DNA of 64,000 nt, taken from NCBI RefSeq assembly GCF_000520015.2, contig NZ_CP007044.2, positions 2,852,001 through 2,916,000 of the forward strand. Reading direction: 5' to 3'. The notes under the pieces were generated by a model. The model was given only the letters and a program-made list of their open reading frames with translations. It had not been told where the DNA came from and did not search any database. Both the position numbers and the translations under genes were made by a program. Source of the stretch: Chania multitudinisentens RB-25. Lineage in GTDB: Bacteria; Pseudomonadota; Gammaproteobacteria; Enterobacterales; Enterobacteriaceae. The first letter of the stretch is position 1, and each line of letters starts with the position of its first letter. This document shows, piece after piece, positions 1 to 7,823 of the stretch.

Positions 1-1
1 T

Positions 2-133
2 TTTTACGCCGAAATTGATTTATTGCAGGTTAAGCAGAAAAGACGAGCCAAAGGAGTGGCGGCGTTTTTGCGCCAGCGCAAAAGCGGCAAAGATGATTAC
101 TTATATAATTCAGACTTATGGCCCCAGGCTTGA
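2..133 (+). CDS. C-terminal end of an unidentified protein (5'-truncated by window edge)
   Basis: Only the last 43 codons of an open frame are present, ending at a TGA 56 bases before menD. The tail is basic (KQKRRAKG, LRQRKSGK) and ends in an aromatic-rich stretch, YLYNSDLWPQA. In E. coli menF precedes menD, but this tail does not resemble the MenF C-terminus as I remember it. The pattern Y-A-E-I-D-L-x-x-V-x-x-x-R is reminiscent of the last strand of carbon-nitrogen hydrolases (nitrilase superfamily), but that is a weak guess. The frame is open to the window edge and its spacing fits a gene just upstream of the men operon. Confidence 0.5.
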   Translation, partial: FYAEIDLLQVKQKRRAKGVAAFLRQRKSGKDDYLYNSDLWPQA

Positions 134-189
134 TACCTCGTATTGGTTATTCTTGGTGCTGACTCTGTTTATTGGCTGGTGAGCGAATG

Positions 190-1863
190 ATGTCGACAAG
201 TGTTTTTAATCGCCGGTGGGCGGCGTTATTGTTAGAAGCGCTGTCTCGCCATGGAGTACGGCATGTCTGTATCGCTCCGGGATCGCGTTCAACGCCGCTG
301 ACGCTGGCTGCGGCTGCGCACAGGTCTTTTATCTGCCATACCCATTTTGATGAACGCGGGCTGGGCCATTTAGCACTTGGTCTGGCAAAAGCCACAGGTG
401 AGCCAGTGGCGGTGATCGTCACGTCTGGCACCGCTGCGGCCAATCTCTATCCTGCTTTGATTGAGGCTGGGCTAACGGGCGAACGGCTGGTGTTTCTCAC
501 TGCGGATCGGCCACCTGAGTTGATTAACTGCGGTGCTAACCAGGCGATTCGTCAAACCGGCCTCTATGCCAGCCATCCCTCGCTGAATATCGATTTACCG
601 CGCCCCAGCCCGGATATTCCGGCCCGTTGGCTGGTTTCTACCGTCGATAGTGCGATGGCACACCTGCTGCACGGTGCATTGCATATCAACTGCCCGTTCG
701 CGGAACCGTTGTATGGGGGGGATGAGCAACAGCATGAAGCCTGGTCGGCTGCATTGGGGGATTGGTGGCAAGGAACTCAGCCCTGGCTGCGAGAAGCCGA
801 TCCACATCAGGTATTGCAAGAGCCGGACTGGCTTTTCTGGCAGCAGAAACGCGGGGTGGTGATTGCCGGGCGCATGAGTGCTGAAGATGGGGTGCGCTTG
901 GCCGCCTGGGCTGCAACACTGGGTTGGCCGTTGATTAGTGATGCACTTTCGCAAACCGGCCAGCCATTGCCCTGTGCAGATCTGTGGTTGGCGCAACCAC
1001 GGGCGCGCGCGCTGTTGGAAAATGCGCAACTGGTGGTGCAGTTTGGCAGCAGTCTGACCGGCAAACGCCTGCTGCAATGGCAGGAACATTGCCAGCCAGA
1101 AGAGTATTGGCTGATTGATTCTCTGCCTGGGCGGTTAGATCCAGCACATCACCGCGGCCGTCGTATTCGCGCTGCCGTAAATGAATGGCTCGATCTGCAC
1201 CCGGCGCAGACAGGTTTGCCGTGGAGCGGAGATTTAGCGGCATTGGCACAGGAAACCTTTGAGGCAACTTCTGAGTATTTAGCTAACCGCTTTGGTGAGG
1301 CGCAATTGGCACATCGGTTGCCGACGTTGTTGCCAGAGAACGGCCAACTGTTTCTTGGCAATAGCCTGATTGTGCGTTTGATCGATGCGCTGGCTCAATT
1401 ACCGGCTGGTTACCCGGTGTTCAGCAACCGCGGAGCCAGCGGCATTGATGGGCTGATCTCTACCGCTGCCGGGGTGCAACGTGCCACGGCTAAACCCACG
1501 CTGGCGGTGGTTGGCGATCTGTCCGCGTTATATGACCTGAATGCGCTGGCGCTGCTGCGCCAATGCTCGGCACCGATGGTGCTGATTGTGGTGAATAATA
1601 ACGGTGGGCAGATCTTCTCATTGCTGCCGACGCCGGCGTGGGAACGCCAGCGTTTTTACTGCATGCCGCAGAACGTGGATTTCAGCCATGCGGCGGCGAT
1701 GTTCCAGCTTAACTACGCCTGCCCGGAAAATTGGGATCGGTTGCAACAGGCGGTGGAGCAGGGCTGGCGCCATTGTGGAACGACATTGATTGAACTACAG
1801 GTGCCGCCAAGTGACGGTGCAGAGACATTACAACATCTAGTACAACAATGGGCGGTGAACTGA
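190..1863 (+). CDS. menD: MenD, SEPHCHC synthase (menaquinone biosynthesis)
   Basis: Thiamine-diphosphate enzyme that joins 2-oxoglutarate-derived succinic semialdehyde to isochorismate, giving 2-succinyl-5-enolpyruvyl-6-hydroxy-3-cyclohexene-1-carboxylate, the first committed menaquinone step. The 557-residue protein aligns end to end with E. coli MenD. It has the N-terminal IAPGSRSTPLTL and HTHFDERGLGHLALGLAK blocks, the central QTGQPLPCADLWL, and the C-terminal ThDP motif GDLSALYDLNALALL followed by VNNNGGQIFSLLPTP. I chose ATG 190 because it gives MSTSVFNRRWA, matching the E. coli start, with GGTGAG just upstream; ATG 187 and TTG 172 are also in frame. It is the first gene of a tight operon, and its stop shares one base with the menH start. 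Confidence 0.97.
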   Translation: MSTSVFNRRWAALLLEALSRHGVRHVCIAPGSRSTPLTLAAAAHRSFICHTHFDERGLGHLALGLAKATGEPVAVIVTSGTAAANLYPALIEAGLTGERLVFLTADRPPELINCGANQAIRQTGLYASHPSLNIDLPRPSPDIPARWLVSTVDSAMAHLLHGALHINCPFAEPLYGGDEQQHEAWSAALGDWWQGTQPWLREADPHQVLQEPDWLFWQQKRGVVIAGRMSAEDGVRLAAWAATLGWPLISDALSQTGQPLPCADLWLAQPRARALLENAQLVVQFGSSLTGKRLLQWQEHCQPEEYWLIDSLPGRLDPAHHRGRRIRAAVNEWLDLHPAQTGLPWSGDLAALAQETFEATSEYLANRFGEAQLAHRLPTLLPENGQLFLGNSLIVRLIDALAQLPAGYPVFSNRGASGIDGLISTAAGVQRATAKPTLAVVGDLSALYDLNALALLRQCSAPMVLIVVNNNGGQIFSLLPTPAWERQRFYCMPQNVDFSHAAAMFQLNYACPENWDRLQQAVEQGWRHCGTTLIELQVPPSDGAETLQHLVQQWAVN

Positions 1864-2651
1864 TGCTGGCAGCACGCATTTTACAACAAGGTGAAAACCA
1901 GCGCCCGTGGCTGGTTTGGTTGCATGGTCTACTGGGTAACAACAATGAGTGGCGGGTCATCGCTTCACGTTGTGAACAGTGGCCTTCGTTAGCGATCGAT
2001 TTGCCCGGTCATGGTGATTCTGCCTCGCAGCCTTGCCAGGATTTTGTTGATATCAGCCGGCAAATCACCGCCACGTTACAGCAATATAAGATTGAAGATT
2101 ACTGGCTGGTGGGCTATTCGCTCGGTGGCCGGATAGCCATGTATCACGCTTGTTACGGCGAGCCGCAAGGGTTACGGGGGATCGTGGTCGAAGGCGGTAA
2201 TCCGGGGTTAGAGTGCGAAGCGTTACGCGCCCAGCGCCGTGCCCATGATGCCAACTGGGCCAGCCGCTTCCGTGCTGAACCGATCGAACAGGTGCTGGCG
2301 GACTGGTATCAGCAACCGATATTTAGCGATCTGAACCAGATACACCGTGAGGCGCTGATCGCTGCCCGCTCTGCTAATCTTGGCCCGGCGGTGGCCGACA
2401 TGTTGGAAGCCACTTCACTTGGGCGGCAGCCGTGGCTGGTGCCGCAATTGCAACGCTTGGCGCTGCCGGTCAGGGTGCTGTGTGGCGCAGATGACCACAA
2501 ATTTCAAATGCTGGCGCGGGAGGCTGATTTGCCGCTGCGTACCGTGCCACAGGCTGGACATAACGCCCATTTGGCGAACCCGGCGGACTTTGCTGCCGCG
2601 TTACATGAATTTCTTGATCATAAAGGAACCGAACATGCTGTATCCCAATGA
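1863..2651 (+). CDS. menH: MenH, SHCHC synthase (alpha/beta hydrolase)
   Basis: Alpha/beta-hydrolase-fold lyase that removes pyruvate from the MenD product to give SHCHC. The start at ATG 1863 lies inside the menD stop (TGATG), so translational coupling is likely; a start at 1848 would only lengthen the overlap. From this start the nucleophile in GYSLGGR is Ser86, as in E. coli MenH. The oxyanion motif is LHGLLGNNNEW, the acid lies in CGADDHKF, and the catalytic His is in AGHNAHLANP near the C-terminus. The length is 262 residues, slightly longer than E. coli. The 3' end overlaps the menB start by 17 bases. Confidence 0.95.
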   Translation: MLAARILQQGENQRPWLVWLHGLLGNNNEWRVIASRCEQWPSLAIDLPGHGDSASQPCQDFVDISRQITATLQQYKIEDYWLVGYSLGGRIAMYHACYGEPQGLRGIVVEGGNPGLECEALRAQRRAHDANWASRFRAEPIEQVLADWYQQPIFSDLNQIHREALIAARSANLGPAVADMLEATSLGRQPWLVPQLQRLALPVRVLCGADDHKFQMLAREADLPLRTVPQAGHNAHLANPADFAAALHEFLDHKGTEHAVSQ

Positions 2652-3492
2652 ACAACAACTGTATGCCGCTATTGACTGGCAGGACTGCTCTGGCGATTTC
2701 GAGGATATCCTGTATCACAAGTCCAGCGACGGCATTGCCAAAATTACCATCAACCGCCCGCAGGTGCGTAACGCTTTCCGCCCGCATACGGTGAAAGAGA
2801 TGATCGAGGCGCTGGCGAACGCGCGTTATGACGACGGGATCGGCACGATCATTCTTACCGGTGCCGGTGACAAAGCTTTTTGTTCCGGTGGCGATCAGAA
2901 AGTGCGGGGTGATTACGGCGGCTACCGCGATGACAGCGGCGTACATCACCTGAATGTGCTCGATTTCCAGCGCCAAATCCGTACCTGCCCGAAACCGGTG
3001 GTGGCGATGGTGGCTGGTTACTCGATTGGTGGCGGCCACGTGCTGCATATGATGTGCGATCTGACCATTGCGGCTGATAACGCTATTTTTGGTCAAACCG
3101 GCCCGAAGGTAGGCTCTTTTGACGGTGGCTGGGGCGCTTCCTATATGGCACGTATCGTTGGCCAGAAAAAGGCGCGCGAGATCTGGTTCCTGTGCCGGCA
3201 ATACGATGCGGCGGCGGCGTTGGAGATGGGGCTGGTCAATACCGTAGTGCCCTTGGCAAGCCTTGAAAAAGAGACGGTGCGCTGGTGCCGAGAAATGCTG
3301 CAAAACAGCCCTATGGCCTTACGCTGCCTGAAAGCGGCGCTCAACGCTGACTGTGATGGTCAGGCAGGTTTGCAGGAGCTGGCGGGTAACGCCACCATGC
3401 TGTTCTATATGACCGACGAAGGTCAGGAAGGGCGCAACGCATTCAATGAAAAGCGCCAGCCGGACTTCAGCAAATTTAAGCGTAATCCGTAA
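2635..3492 (+). CDS. menB: MenB, 1,4-dihydroxy-2-naphthoyl-CoA synthase
   Basis: Crotonase-family enzyme that closes the naphthoquinone ring of O-succinylbenzoyl-CoA. ATG 2635 follows AAGGA at about 9 bases and gives a 285-residue protein, the same length as E. coli MenB and nearly identical to it. Diagnostic blocks are INRPQVRNAFRP, TGAGDKAFCSGGDQKVRGDYGGY (CoA/oxyanion region), AGYSIGGGHVLHMMCD and GQTGPKVGSFDGGWG, and the C-terminus RQPDFSKFKRNP is fully conserved. The open frame continues upstream through menH in another frame, but that extension has no homology and is not coding. The stop TAA shares a base with the menC ATG. Confidence 0.98.
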   Translation: MLYPNEQQLYAAIDWQDCSGDFEDILYHKSSDGIAKITINRPQVRNAFRPHTVKEMIEALANARYDDGIGTIILTGAGDKAFCSGGDQKVRGDYGGYRDDSGVHHLNVLDFQRQIRTCPKPVVAMVAGYSIGGGHVLHMMCDLTIAADNAIFGQTGPKVGSFDGGWGASYMARIVGQKKAREIWFLCRQYDAAAALEMGLVNTVVPLASLEKETVRWCREMLQNSPMALRCLKAALNADCDGQAGLQELAGNATMLFYMTDEGQEGRNAFNEKRQPDFSKFKRNP

Positions 3493-4475
3493 TGGGGGCG
3501 TTAACCCGTAGCGCGGCTATTTACCGTTACCGCTTGCCGATGGAGGCTGGCGTGGTGCTGCGTAATCAGCGCTTGAAAACCCGCGACGGTTTGTTGATCC
3601 ACCTGCAACAAGGGGAACAGCAAGGCTGGGGCGAGATTGCGCCACTGCCGGAATTCAGCCAGGAAACGTTGGAGCAGGCGCAACAGGCTACCTTGATTGG
3701 ATTGCAGGCATGGCTGGTGGGGGAGGATATGGCTGCCAGCGAGCTGCCTTCGGTGGCTTTCGGCATCAGCTGCGCGCTGGCTGAGCTGACCGGGTTATTG
3801 CCGCTACGGGCTGACTACCGCAAGGCGCCGCTTTGCACGGGCGATCCCGATGAGCTGTTTGCAATGCTGAATGCGTTGCCGGGTGAAAAAGTCGCCAAAG
3901 TGAAAGTGGGCCTGTATGAAGCGGTGCGTGATGGCATGGTGGTCAACGTACTGCTGGAGGCGTTGCCGGAGCTTAAATTGCGGCTGGATGCCAACCGCAG
4001 TTGGACGCGCGCCAAAGCCGACAGCTTTGCCAAGTACGTTAATCCGGCATGGCGCGATCGTATCGCATTTCTGGAGGAGCCTTGTAAAACTCGCGATGAG
4101 TCGCGGGGTTTTGCTCAGGCGACCGGCATTGCCATTGCCTGGGACGAAAGCGTGCGTGAGGCGGATTTTGTGGTACAGGCCGAGCCAGGCGTCGCCGCGA
4201 TTGTCATCAAGCCGACGCTGGTCGGTAGCCTGAGCCGCTGCCGCGAACTGGTTGAACAGGCGCACCAGGCTGGGCTAACGGCGGTGATCAGTTCCAGTAT
4301 TGAATCCAGCCTGGGCCTGACGCAGCTGGCGCGTATTGCCCACTGGCTGACGCCGGATACGATACCTGGGTTGGATACGTTGGATCTGATGCAGGCGCAG
4401 CTGATGCGCGGTTGGCCAGAAAGCAGGTTGCCGTTATTGAATACGGATGCGCTGGAGTGTTTATGGCGCAGTTAA
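3492..4475 (+). CDS. menC: MenC, o-succinylbenzoate synthase
   Basis: Enolase-superfamily enzyme that dehydrates SHCHC to o-succinylbenzoate. It has 327 residues against 320 in E. coli. The N-terminal capping domain is present (MEAGVVLRNQRLKTRDGL). The barrel carries the acid/base lysines in AKVKVGLYEA, the metal ligands in LDANRSW, FLEEPCK and AWDESVREADF, and the second lysine in VIKPTLVG, followed by the conserved ISSSIESSLGLTQLARIA. ATG 3492 overlaps the menB stop (TAATG). The end overlaps menE by 13 bases, so the five men genes form one transcription unit. Confidence 0.96.
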   Translation: MGALTRSAAIYRYRLPMEAGVVLRNQRLKTRDGLLIHLQQGEQQGWGEIAPLPEFSQETLEQAQQATLIGLQAWLVGEDMAASELPSVAFGISCALAELTGLLPLRADYRKAPLCTGDPDELFAMLNALPGEKVAKVKVGLYEAVRDGMVVNVLLEALPELKLRLDANRSWTRAKADSFAKYVNPAWRDRIAFLEEPCKTRDESRGFAQATGIAIAWDESVREADFVVQAEPGVAAIVIKPTLVGSLSRCRELVEQAHQAGLTAVISSSIESSLGLTQLARIAHWLTPDTIPGLDTLDLMQAQLMRGWPESRLPLLNTDALECLWRS

Positions 4476-5836
4476 ATGACTGGCCGTGGTGCCATTGGGC
4501 CGCACAGCGCCCGCAGGCGACGGCGTTGATTGTCGAACATCAACCGATCAGTTGGCAGGCGTTACAACAGCAGGTTGAGCGGTTGGCGGCAGATTTTCAG
4601 CATCAAGGCGTTCTGCCGGGCAGTGGCGTAGTGCTGTGTGGTAAAAACAGCTACCCGTTGTTGCTGGCTTATCTGGCGCTGTTGCAGTGTGGGGCACGTT
4701 TGTTGCCGCTTAATCCGGCGTTGCCTACTGCGATGCTGACGGCGCTGTTGCCGGAGCTGGATATCGTTTTTGCTGTCGGTCCTGATGAGCTACCCGATCT
4801 GCCGTCTCACATTATCCGCTTAGCGCCGCCCACAGGGGCAGAATATCCTCTGCAACGCTTGCCTTGGTGTGAACAACGTTTGGCCACGTTGACGCTGACT
4901 TCGGGCTCCAGTGGTTTGCCAAAAGCGGCCGCGCACAGCTACGCCGGGCATTTGGCCAGTGCTGAAGGCGTGCTGCGCCTGATGGATTTTCAGCCACAGG
5001 ATCGCTGGTTGCTCTCTTTGCCACTGTTTCACGTTTCTGGGCAGGGAATTGTTTGGCGTTGGTTGGCGGTGGGGGCACAACTGGTGGTGCGTGAGATGCA
5101 GCCTTTGGCCACGGCGTTGGCGGGTTGTACCCACGCTTCACTGGTGCCAACTCAACTGTGGCGCCTGTTGTCTGAGCCGCTGATCGAACACGCGCTGAAA
5201 GAAGTGCTGCTCGGTGGGGCGATGATCCCGGTTTCGCTCAGCCAGCAGGCAGAAGCCATGGGTATCCGCTGCTGGTGTGGTTATGGCTTGACCGAACTGG
5301 CTTCTACCGTATGTGCGAAACGTGCCGATGAATTGCCGGGAGTAGGGTTACCGCTATATGGCCGTGAAATACGGTTGGTGGAACAGGAGATATGGATCCG
5401 CTCGCAAAGCTTGGCGCTGGGGTATTGGCAGCGGGGAGCACTGCTGCCAATGGTTGATGAACAGGGCTGGTTCCATACGCGCGATCGCGGCGTGATGGAA
5501 CAGGGTGAATTGCGCATTGTTGGGCGGTTGGATAATTTGTTTTTTAGCGGTGGCGAAGGCGTGCAGCCTGAGGACGTTGAGCGGGTGCTGGCGGCGCATC
5601 CGCAAATTCTGCAGGTATTTATCGTTCCTGTTGATGATTCCGAATTCGGTCAGCGGCCTGTAGCGGTGATCGACAGTGAAGGTGATCTGACGTTAGATGC
5701 TTTACTCGCATGGGCAGATAATAGGCTGGCGAACTTCCAGCGGCCAGTTGCGCTATTTGCCTTGCCTGATGAGATGAAAACGGGGGGGATCAAGATCTCG
5801 CGTCGCCAGGTATGGGAGTGGTTGGCTAAACACTAG
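4463..5836 (+). CDS. menE: MenE, o-succinylbenzoate-CoA ligase
   Basis: Acyl-adenylate-forming enzyme that activates o-succinylbenzoate with ATP and CoA. The start at ATG 4463 gives MAQLNDWPWCHWA, matching the E. coli DWPWRHW start, with GGAG upstream inside menC; the longer frame from 4412 lies within menC and has no homology. The 457-residue protein has the phosphate loop TLTSGSSGLPKAAAHSY, the core SLPLFHVSGQGIVWRW, GYGLTELASTVCAK, the hinge RDRG...GRLDNLFFSGGEGVQPEDVE and the C-terminal lysine motif GGIKISRRQ. It is the last gene of the men operon; a hairpin follows within 60 bases. Confidence 0.96.
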   Translation: MAQLNDWPWCHWAAQRPQATALIVEHQPISWQALQQQVERLAADFQHQGVLPGSGVVLCGKNSYPLLLAYLALLQCGARLLPLNPALPTAMLTALLPELDIVFAVGPDELPDLPSHIIRLAPPTGAEYPLQRLPWCEQRLATLTLTSGSSGLPKAAAHSYAGHLASAEGVLRLMDFQPQDRWLLSLPLFHVSGQGIVWRWLAVGAQLVVREMQPLATALAGCTHASLVPTQLWRLLSEPLIEHALKEVLLGGAMIPVSLSQQAEAMGIRCWCGYGLTELASTVCAKRADELPGVGLPLYGREIRLVEQEIWIRSQSLALGYWQRGALLPMVDEQGWFHTRDRGVMEQGELRIVGRLDNLFFSGGEGVQPEDVERVLAAHPQILQVFIVPVDDSEFGQRPVAVIDSEGDLTLDALLAWADNRLANFQRPVALFALPDEMKTGGIKISRRQVWEWLAKH

Positions 5837-5874
5837 CTTATCCGCGCACAGAAATGATGATCATGATGTTATAT

Positions 5875-5915
5875 TTAGAGCCTATCTCAATAGGCTCTAA
5901 GAAGGTTATTTTTTG
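5875..5915 (+). terminator. Probable terminator of the men operon
   Basis: Perfect 11-bp stem TTAGAGCCTAT / ATAGGCTCTAA with a CTCA loop (5875-5900). A T-rich run TTATTTTTTG follows a few bases later (5906-5915). The gap before the T-run makes it an imperfect intrinsic terminator. Confidence 0.6.
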
Positions 5916-6280
5916 TTCAAAGCTCGGTTTTAAAATCATGGCATTGAACATGATTCGTAATGATTAGAGAGTTATACAACTGCAATAATTATGGGTATAT
6001 GCAAGAAATATCCATAATACAGTTATTTTTTTTATCTTTATTTAAAAAGAAAATAATATTCAGTAAAGGTATTACTCTTATATAAAATAAGAAATATCCT
6101 TTGTTAATAATATGATTATTAAAGGGGGCAGTCGTTGTTGCTACGATAATTATATTGATTAATTTCATATGTGAAGTTATTCTTAACACATATACCGATG
6201 GCATCTGATTAGTACCCACTTGTTTATGCTTTAATAAAGGCATAGTTTCTGTGTCTTTATAGTGAGCGTGAATTTATTGC
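5916..6280. other. AT-rich stretch without a supported gene
   Basis: Composition changes sharply to AT-rich after menE, as expected for acquired DNA. On the minus strand an 84-codon frame (5989-6243) encodes a hydrophobic peptide with internal start MKLINIIIV, but neither start has a good ribosome-binding site. It is the only nearby membrane-protein-like frame and so a weak immunity-gene candidate for the peptide locus downstream. No plus-strand frame of note. Confidence 0.4.
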
Positions 6281-6405
6281 TATACCCAAATAATTCGAGC
6301 TGTTGCAAACGGCAAGCGAGTGATGCCCTAGGAACATAGATAACTATGTGATGAGGGTGAGCGAGTAAAGCCAATGCTCAGGCAGTTTGAGTTATAAAGG
6401 GTATA
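6281..6405. repeat. ERIC element, near full length
   Basis: A 125-base element bounded by TATACCC and GGGTATA inverted ends. Its centre (6318-6364: GAGTGATGCCCTAGGA, ACTATGTGATGAGG, GTGAGCGAG) follows the ERIC consensus central palindrome. It lies only 43 bases upstream of the peptide gene's ribosome-binding site, so the peptide promoter is either within or upstream of the element. Confidence 0.85.
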
Positions 6406-6459
6406 TTATAGCAATGGGGAACGTTTAATTTATTTTCAATGTTATATAAGGATGATATT

Positions 6460-6639
6460 GTGAAGAAGATTAATTTATCTGAAGCTAGCGTAATTGTTGG
6501 TGGTACAGCTCCTGTTTGTACTGTTAGTTTTGAGAAAACTTCACCTACAGTTTGTATGCAAGTAACCACATGCGTTGACAAGAATGGCGCTGTTGTAAGC
6601 AAGGCAAGTGAATCAGCCGATCTGGTTAGATGCGAATAA
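6460..6639 (+). CDS. Double-glycine precursor peptide with four cysteines (microcin-like candidate)
   Basis: A 59-residue precursor. I place the start at GTG 6460 because AAGGA (6448-6452) sits 7 bases upstream; ATG 6439 would add seven residues and lacks such a site. The resulting leader MKKINLSEASVIVGG is 15 residues and ends in Gly-Gly, the same length and layout as the colicin V leader (M-R-x-L-T-x-N-E-L-x-x-V-S-G-G). Cleavage after GG would release 44 residues starting TAPVC, with cysteines at 5, 17, 23 and 43, enough for two disulfides, and near-neutral charge. It is not glycine-rich like most class IIa microcins and lacks the serine-rich tail of siderophore microcins. A DsbA-like gene and a C39-peptidase exporter follow on the same strand. 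Function as a toxin is inference; a signalling or other secreted role is possible. I do not recognise the mature sequence. Confidence 0.75.
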   Translation: MKKINLSEASVIVGGTAPVCTVSFEKTSPTVCMQVTTCVDKNGAVVSKASESADLVRCE

Positions 6640-6654
6640 TATTCTAAATTAATA

Positions 6655-6777
6655 TATCCCTAATAATTCAAGGCGTTTGTAGGTGGCAAACATGAGCTTC
6701 ACAATCCTTGGGAGCATAGCCAGCTATGTGACAAGAGTGAGCGAGTGGGCCAATAGCCAGGCAATTTGAAGGGGATA
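6655..6777. repeat. ERIC element
   Basis: A 123-base element with ends TATCCC / GGGATA. Its core (AATCCTTGGGAGCATAG, CTATGTGACAAGAGTGAGCG) matches ERIC. It begins 15 bases after the peptide stop codon, between the peptide and the oxidoreductase gene, so an RNA hairpin here could separate or stabilise parts of the transcript. Confidence 0.8.
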
Positions 6778-6924
6778 CTGTTTTTTTAGAATATAACTCC
6801 AGTGCTGATGTTATATACTTTAAATAATTTAAGTCATATTCAGGCGGTAAGTCCGGTATAAATAGATCGTAGATCTGTTTGAACGGCACCTGCACTGGTT
6901 TGTAAGGATGAGCCTCAGTGATGA
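6778..6924. other. Unassigned spacer between two ERIC elements
   Basis: About 150 bases with no plus-strand gene. A 94-codon minus-strand frame (6668-6952) crosses this spacer and both ERIC copies. Its middle part (YDLFIPDLPPEYDL) reads like protein, but most of the rest comes from repeat sequence, so it is either a gene remnant broken by ERIC or chance. Confidence 0.35.
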
Positions 6925-7018
6925 GGCTCATAACCTCTGGGAGCGTAACCAACTATGCGACGCGAGTGAGTAAAGACAATACCCAAACAACGCACATATA
7001 ACTTGAAGTATAACCGGC
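6925..7018. repeat. Degenerate ERIC element
   Basis: Contains ACCTCTGGGAGCGTAAC and CTATGCGACGCGAGTGAG in ERIC order, then a right end like AACTTGAAGTATAACCGGCATA. The left arm is missing or diverged. It is the third copy in 750 bases and ends just before the DsbA-like gene. Confidence 0.6.
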
Positions 7019-7051
7019 ATAATTAATATGCCTCTTTAGGGTGTCTTATTT

Positions 7052-7732
7052 ATGTTAAAAAAAAGCCTATATCTCATCAGCTATACTCTTTTAGTAATAG
7101 TTATATCCTCTCTGATAACAACCGCTTATTTTCATTATTTTGTTCTTAATCAGAATGCAGGTAACAGCATAGAGCAGAACAGCCTGCGTTCAGTGAGTGA
7201 ACAGGATATCCAAAAGAGCCCGATAAAAGATGAAAACAGCGTTATCGAATTATTCTCTTACGCTTGTCATTATTGCTCAATCAATGAAAAACACGTTGAT
7301 AAGCTGGAGTCACGTATACCGCAAGGTTCCAGGCTGATTCGGTTACATGTCAATGGTGAGCAGATGGGTGTGTTTTCGAACACAGCACCGTTGTTTGCAA
7401 CACTGACGGTCATGGGTATTGAACCGCAATACCGTGAAAGTGCGTACAAAGCCGTTATCAAAGATAAAATTGATTTGGGCAACCCACAGAATCGCGATCG
7501 CTGGTTACAAGACAATGGGATCGATCTGGAGGCCTATACTAAAGCCAGCCAATCACAGGGCGTTCAAGATTTGCTGAGCTATATGAGCGAGGTGTCCAAG
7601 TATTATAAAATTAATGCGACACCGACGTTTGTCGTGAATAAAAAATGGCTAGCTATACAGGATCGGGACTTCCCTGCGTTTTCCGATCATTTGTTGTCAT
7701 TGTTGCAGCATGATAAACCGTTGGAACAATAA
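7052..7732 (+). CDS. Membrane-anchored DsbA-like thiol:disulfide oxidoreductase
   Basis: A 226-residue protein with one N-terminal membrane segment (about residues 8-31) or uncleaved signal anchor, a polar linker to about residue 60, then a thioredoxin/DsbA fold. The active site is C72-H-Y-C75 in IELFSYACHYC. The cis-proline loop is T190-P191 in INATPTFVV, and the helical insert between them is DsbA-like. The domain should sit in the periplasm and oxidise or isomerise thiols. It lies between the four-cysteine peptide and the exporter, so a dedicated role in folding the exported peptide is a reasonable inference. The start at ATG 7052 has only a weak GGGTG upstream. It could instead be a general DsbA paralogue carried with the island. 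No partner DsbB is present here. Confidence 0.85.
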   Translation: MLKKSLYLISYTLLVIVISSLITTAYFHYFVLNQNAGNSIEQNSLRSVSEQDIQKSPIKDENSVIELFSYACHYCSINEKHVDKLESRIPQGSRLIRLHVNGEQMGVFSNTAPLFATLTVMGIEPQYRESAYKAVIKDKIDLGNPQNRDRWLQDNGIDLEAYTKASQSQGVQDLLSYMSEVSKYYKINATPTFVVNKKWLAIQDRDFPAFSDHLLSLLQHDKPLEQ

Positions 7733-7745
7733 TACGTTGATTTGC

Positions 7746-7798
7746 CTGGGCGAGCGGATACAGCCAACGTTTCTGTAACCTGAAGTATGACGAATATA
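7746..7798. repeat. ERIC fragment (right half)
   Basis: GGGCGAGCGGATACAGCCAACG followed by TAACCTGAAGTATGACGAATATA matches the right arm of ERIC. It lies in the short gap between the oxidoreductase and the exporter gene; the left half is absent. Confidence 0.55.
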
Positions 7799-7823
7799 AC
7801 CTGGAAATTTAAGAAGTCAGATC

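Noticed and set aside
2380..2634. N-terminal extension of MenB by 85 codons
   Set aside because: It lies in another frame of menH and has no homology; ATG 2635 gives the exact family length.
6668..6952. 94-codon minus-strand frame between ERIC copies, as a possible immunity gene
   Set aside because: Most of it is repeat sequence read backwards and it spans two ERIC elements; no ribosome-binding site or family resemblance. At best a remnant.
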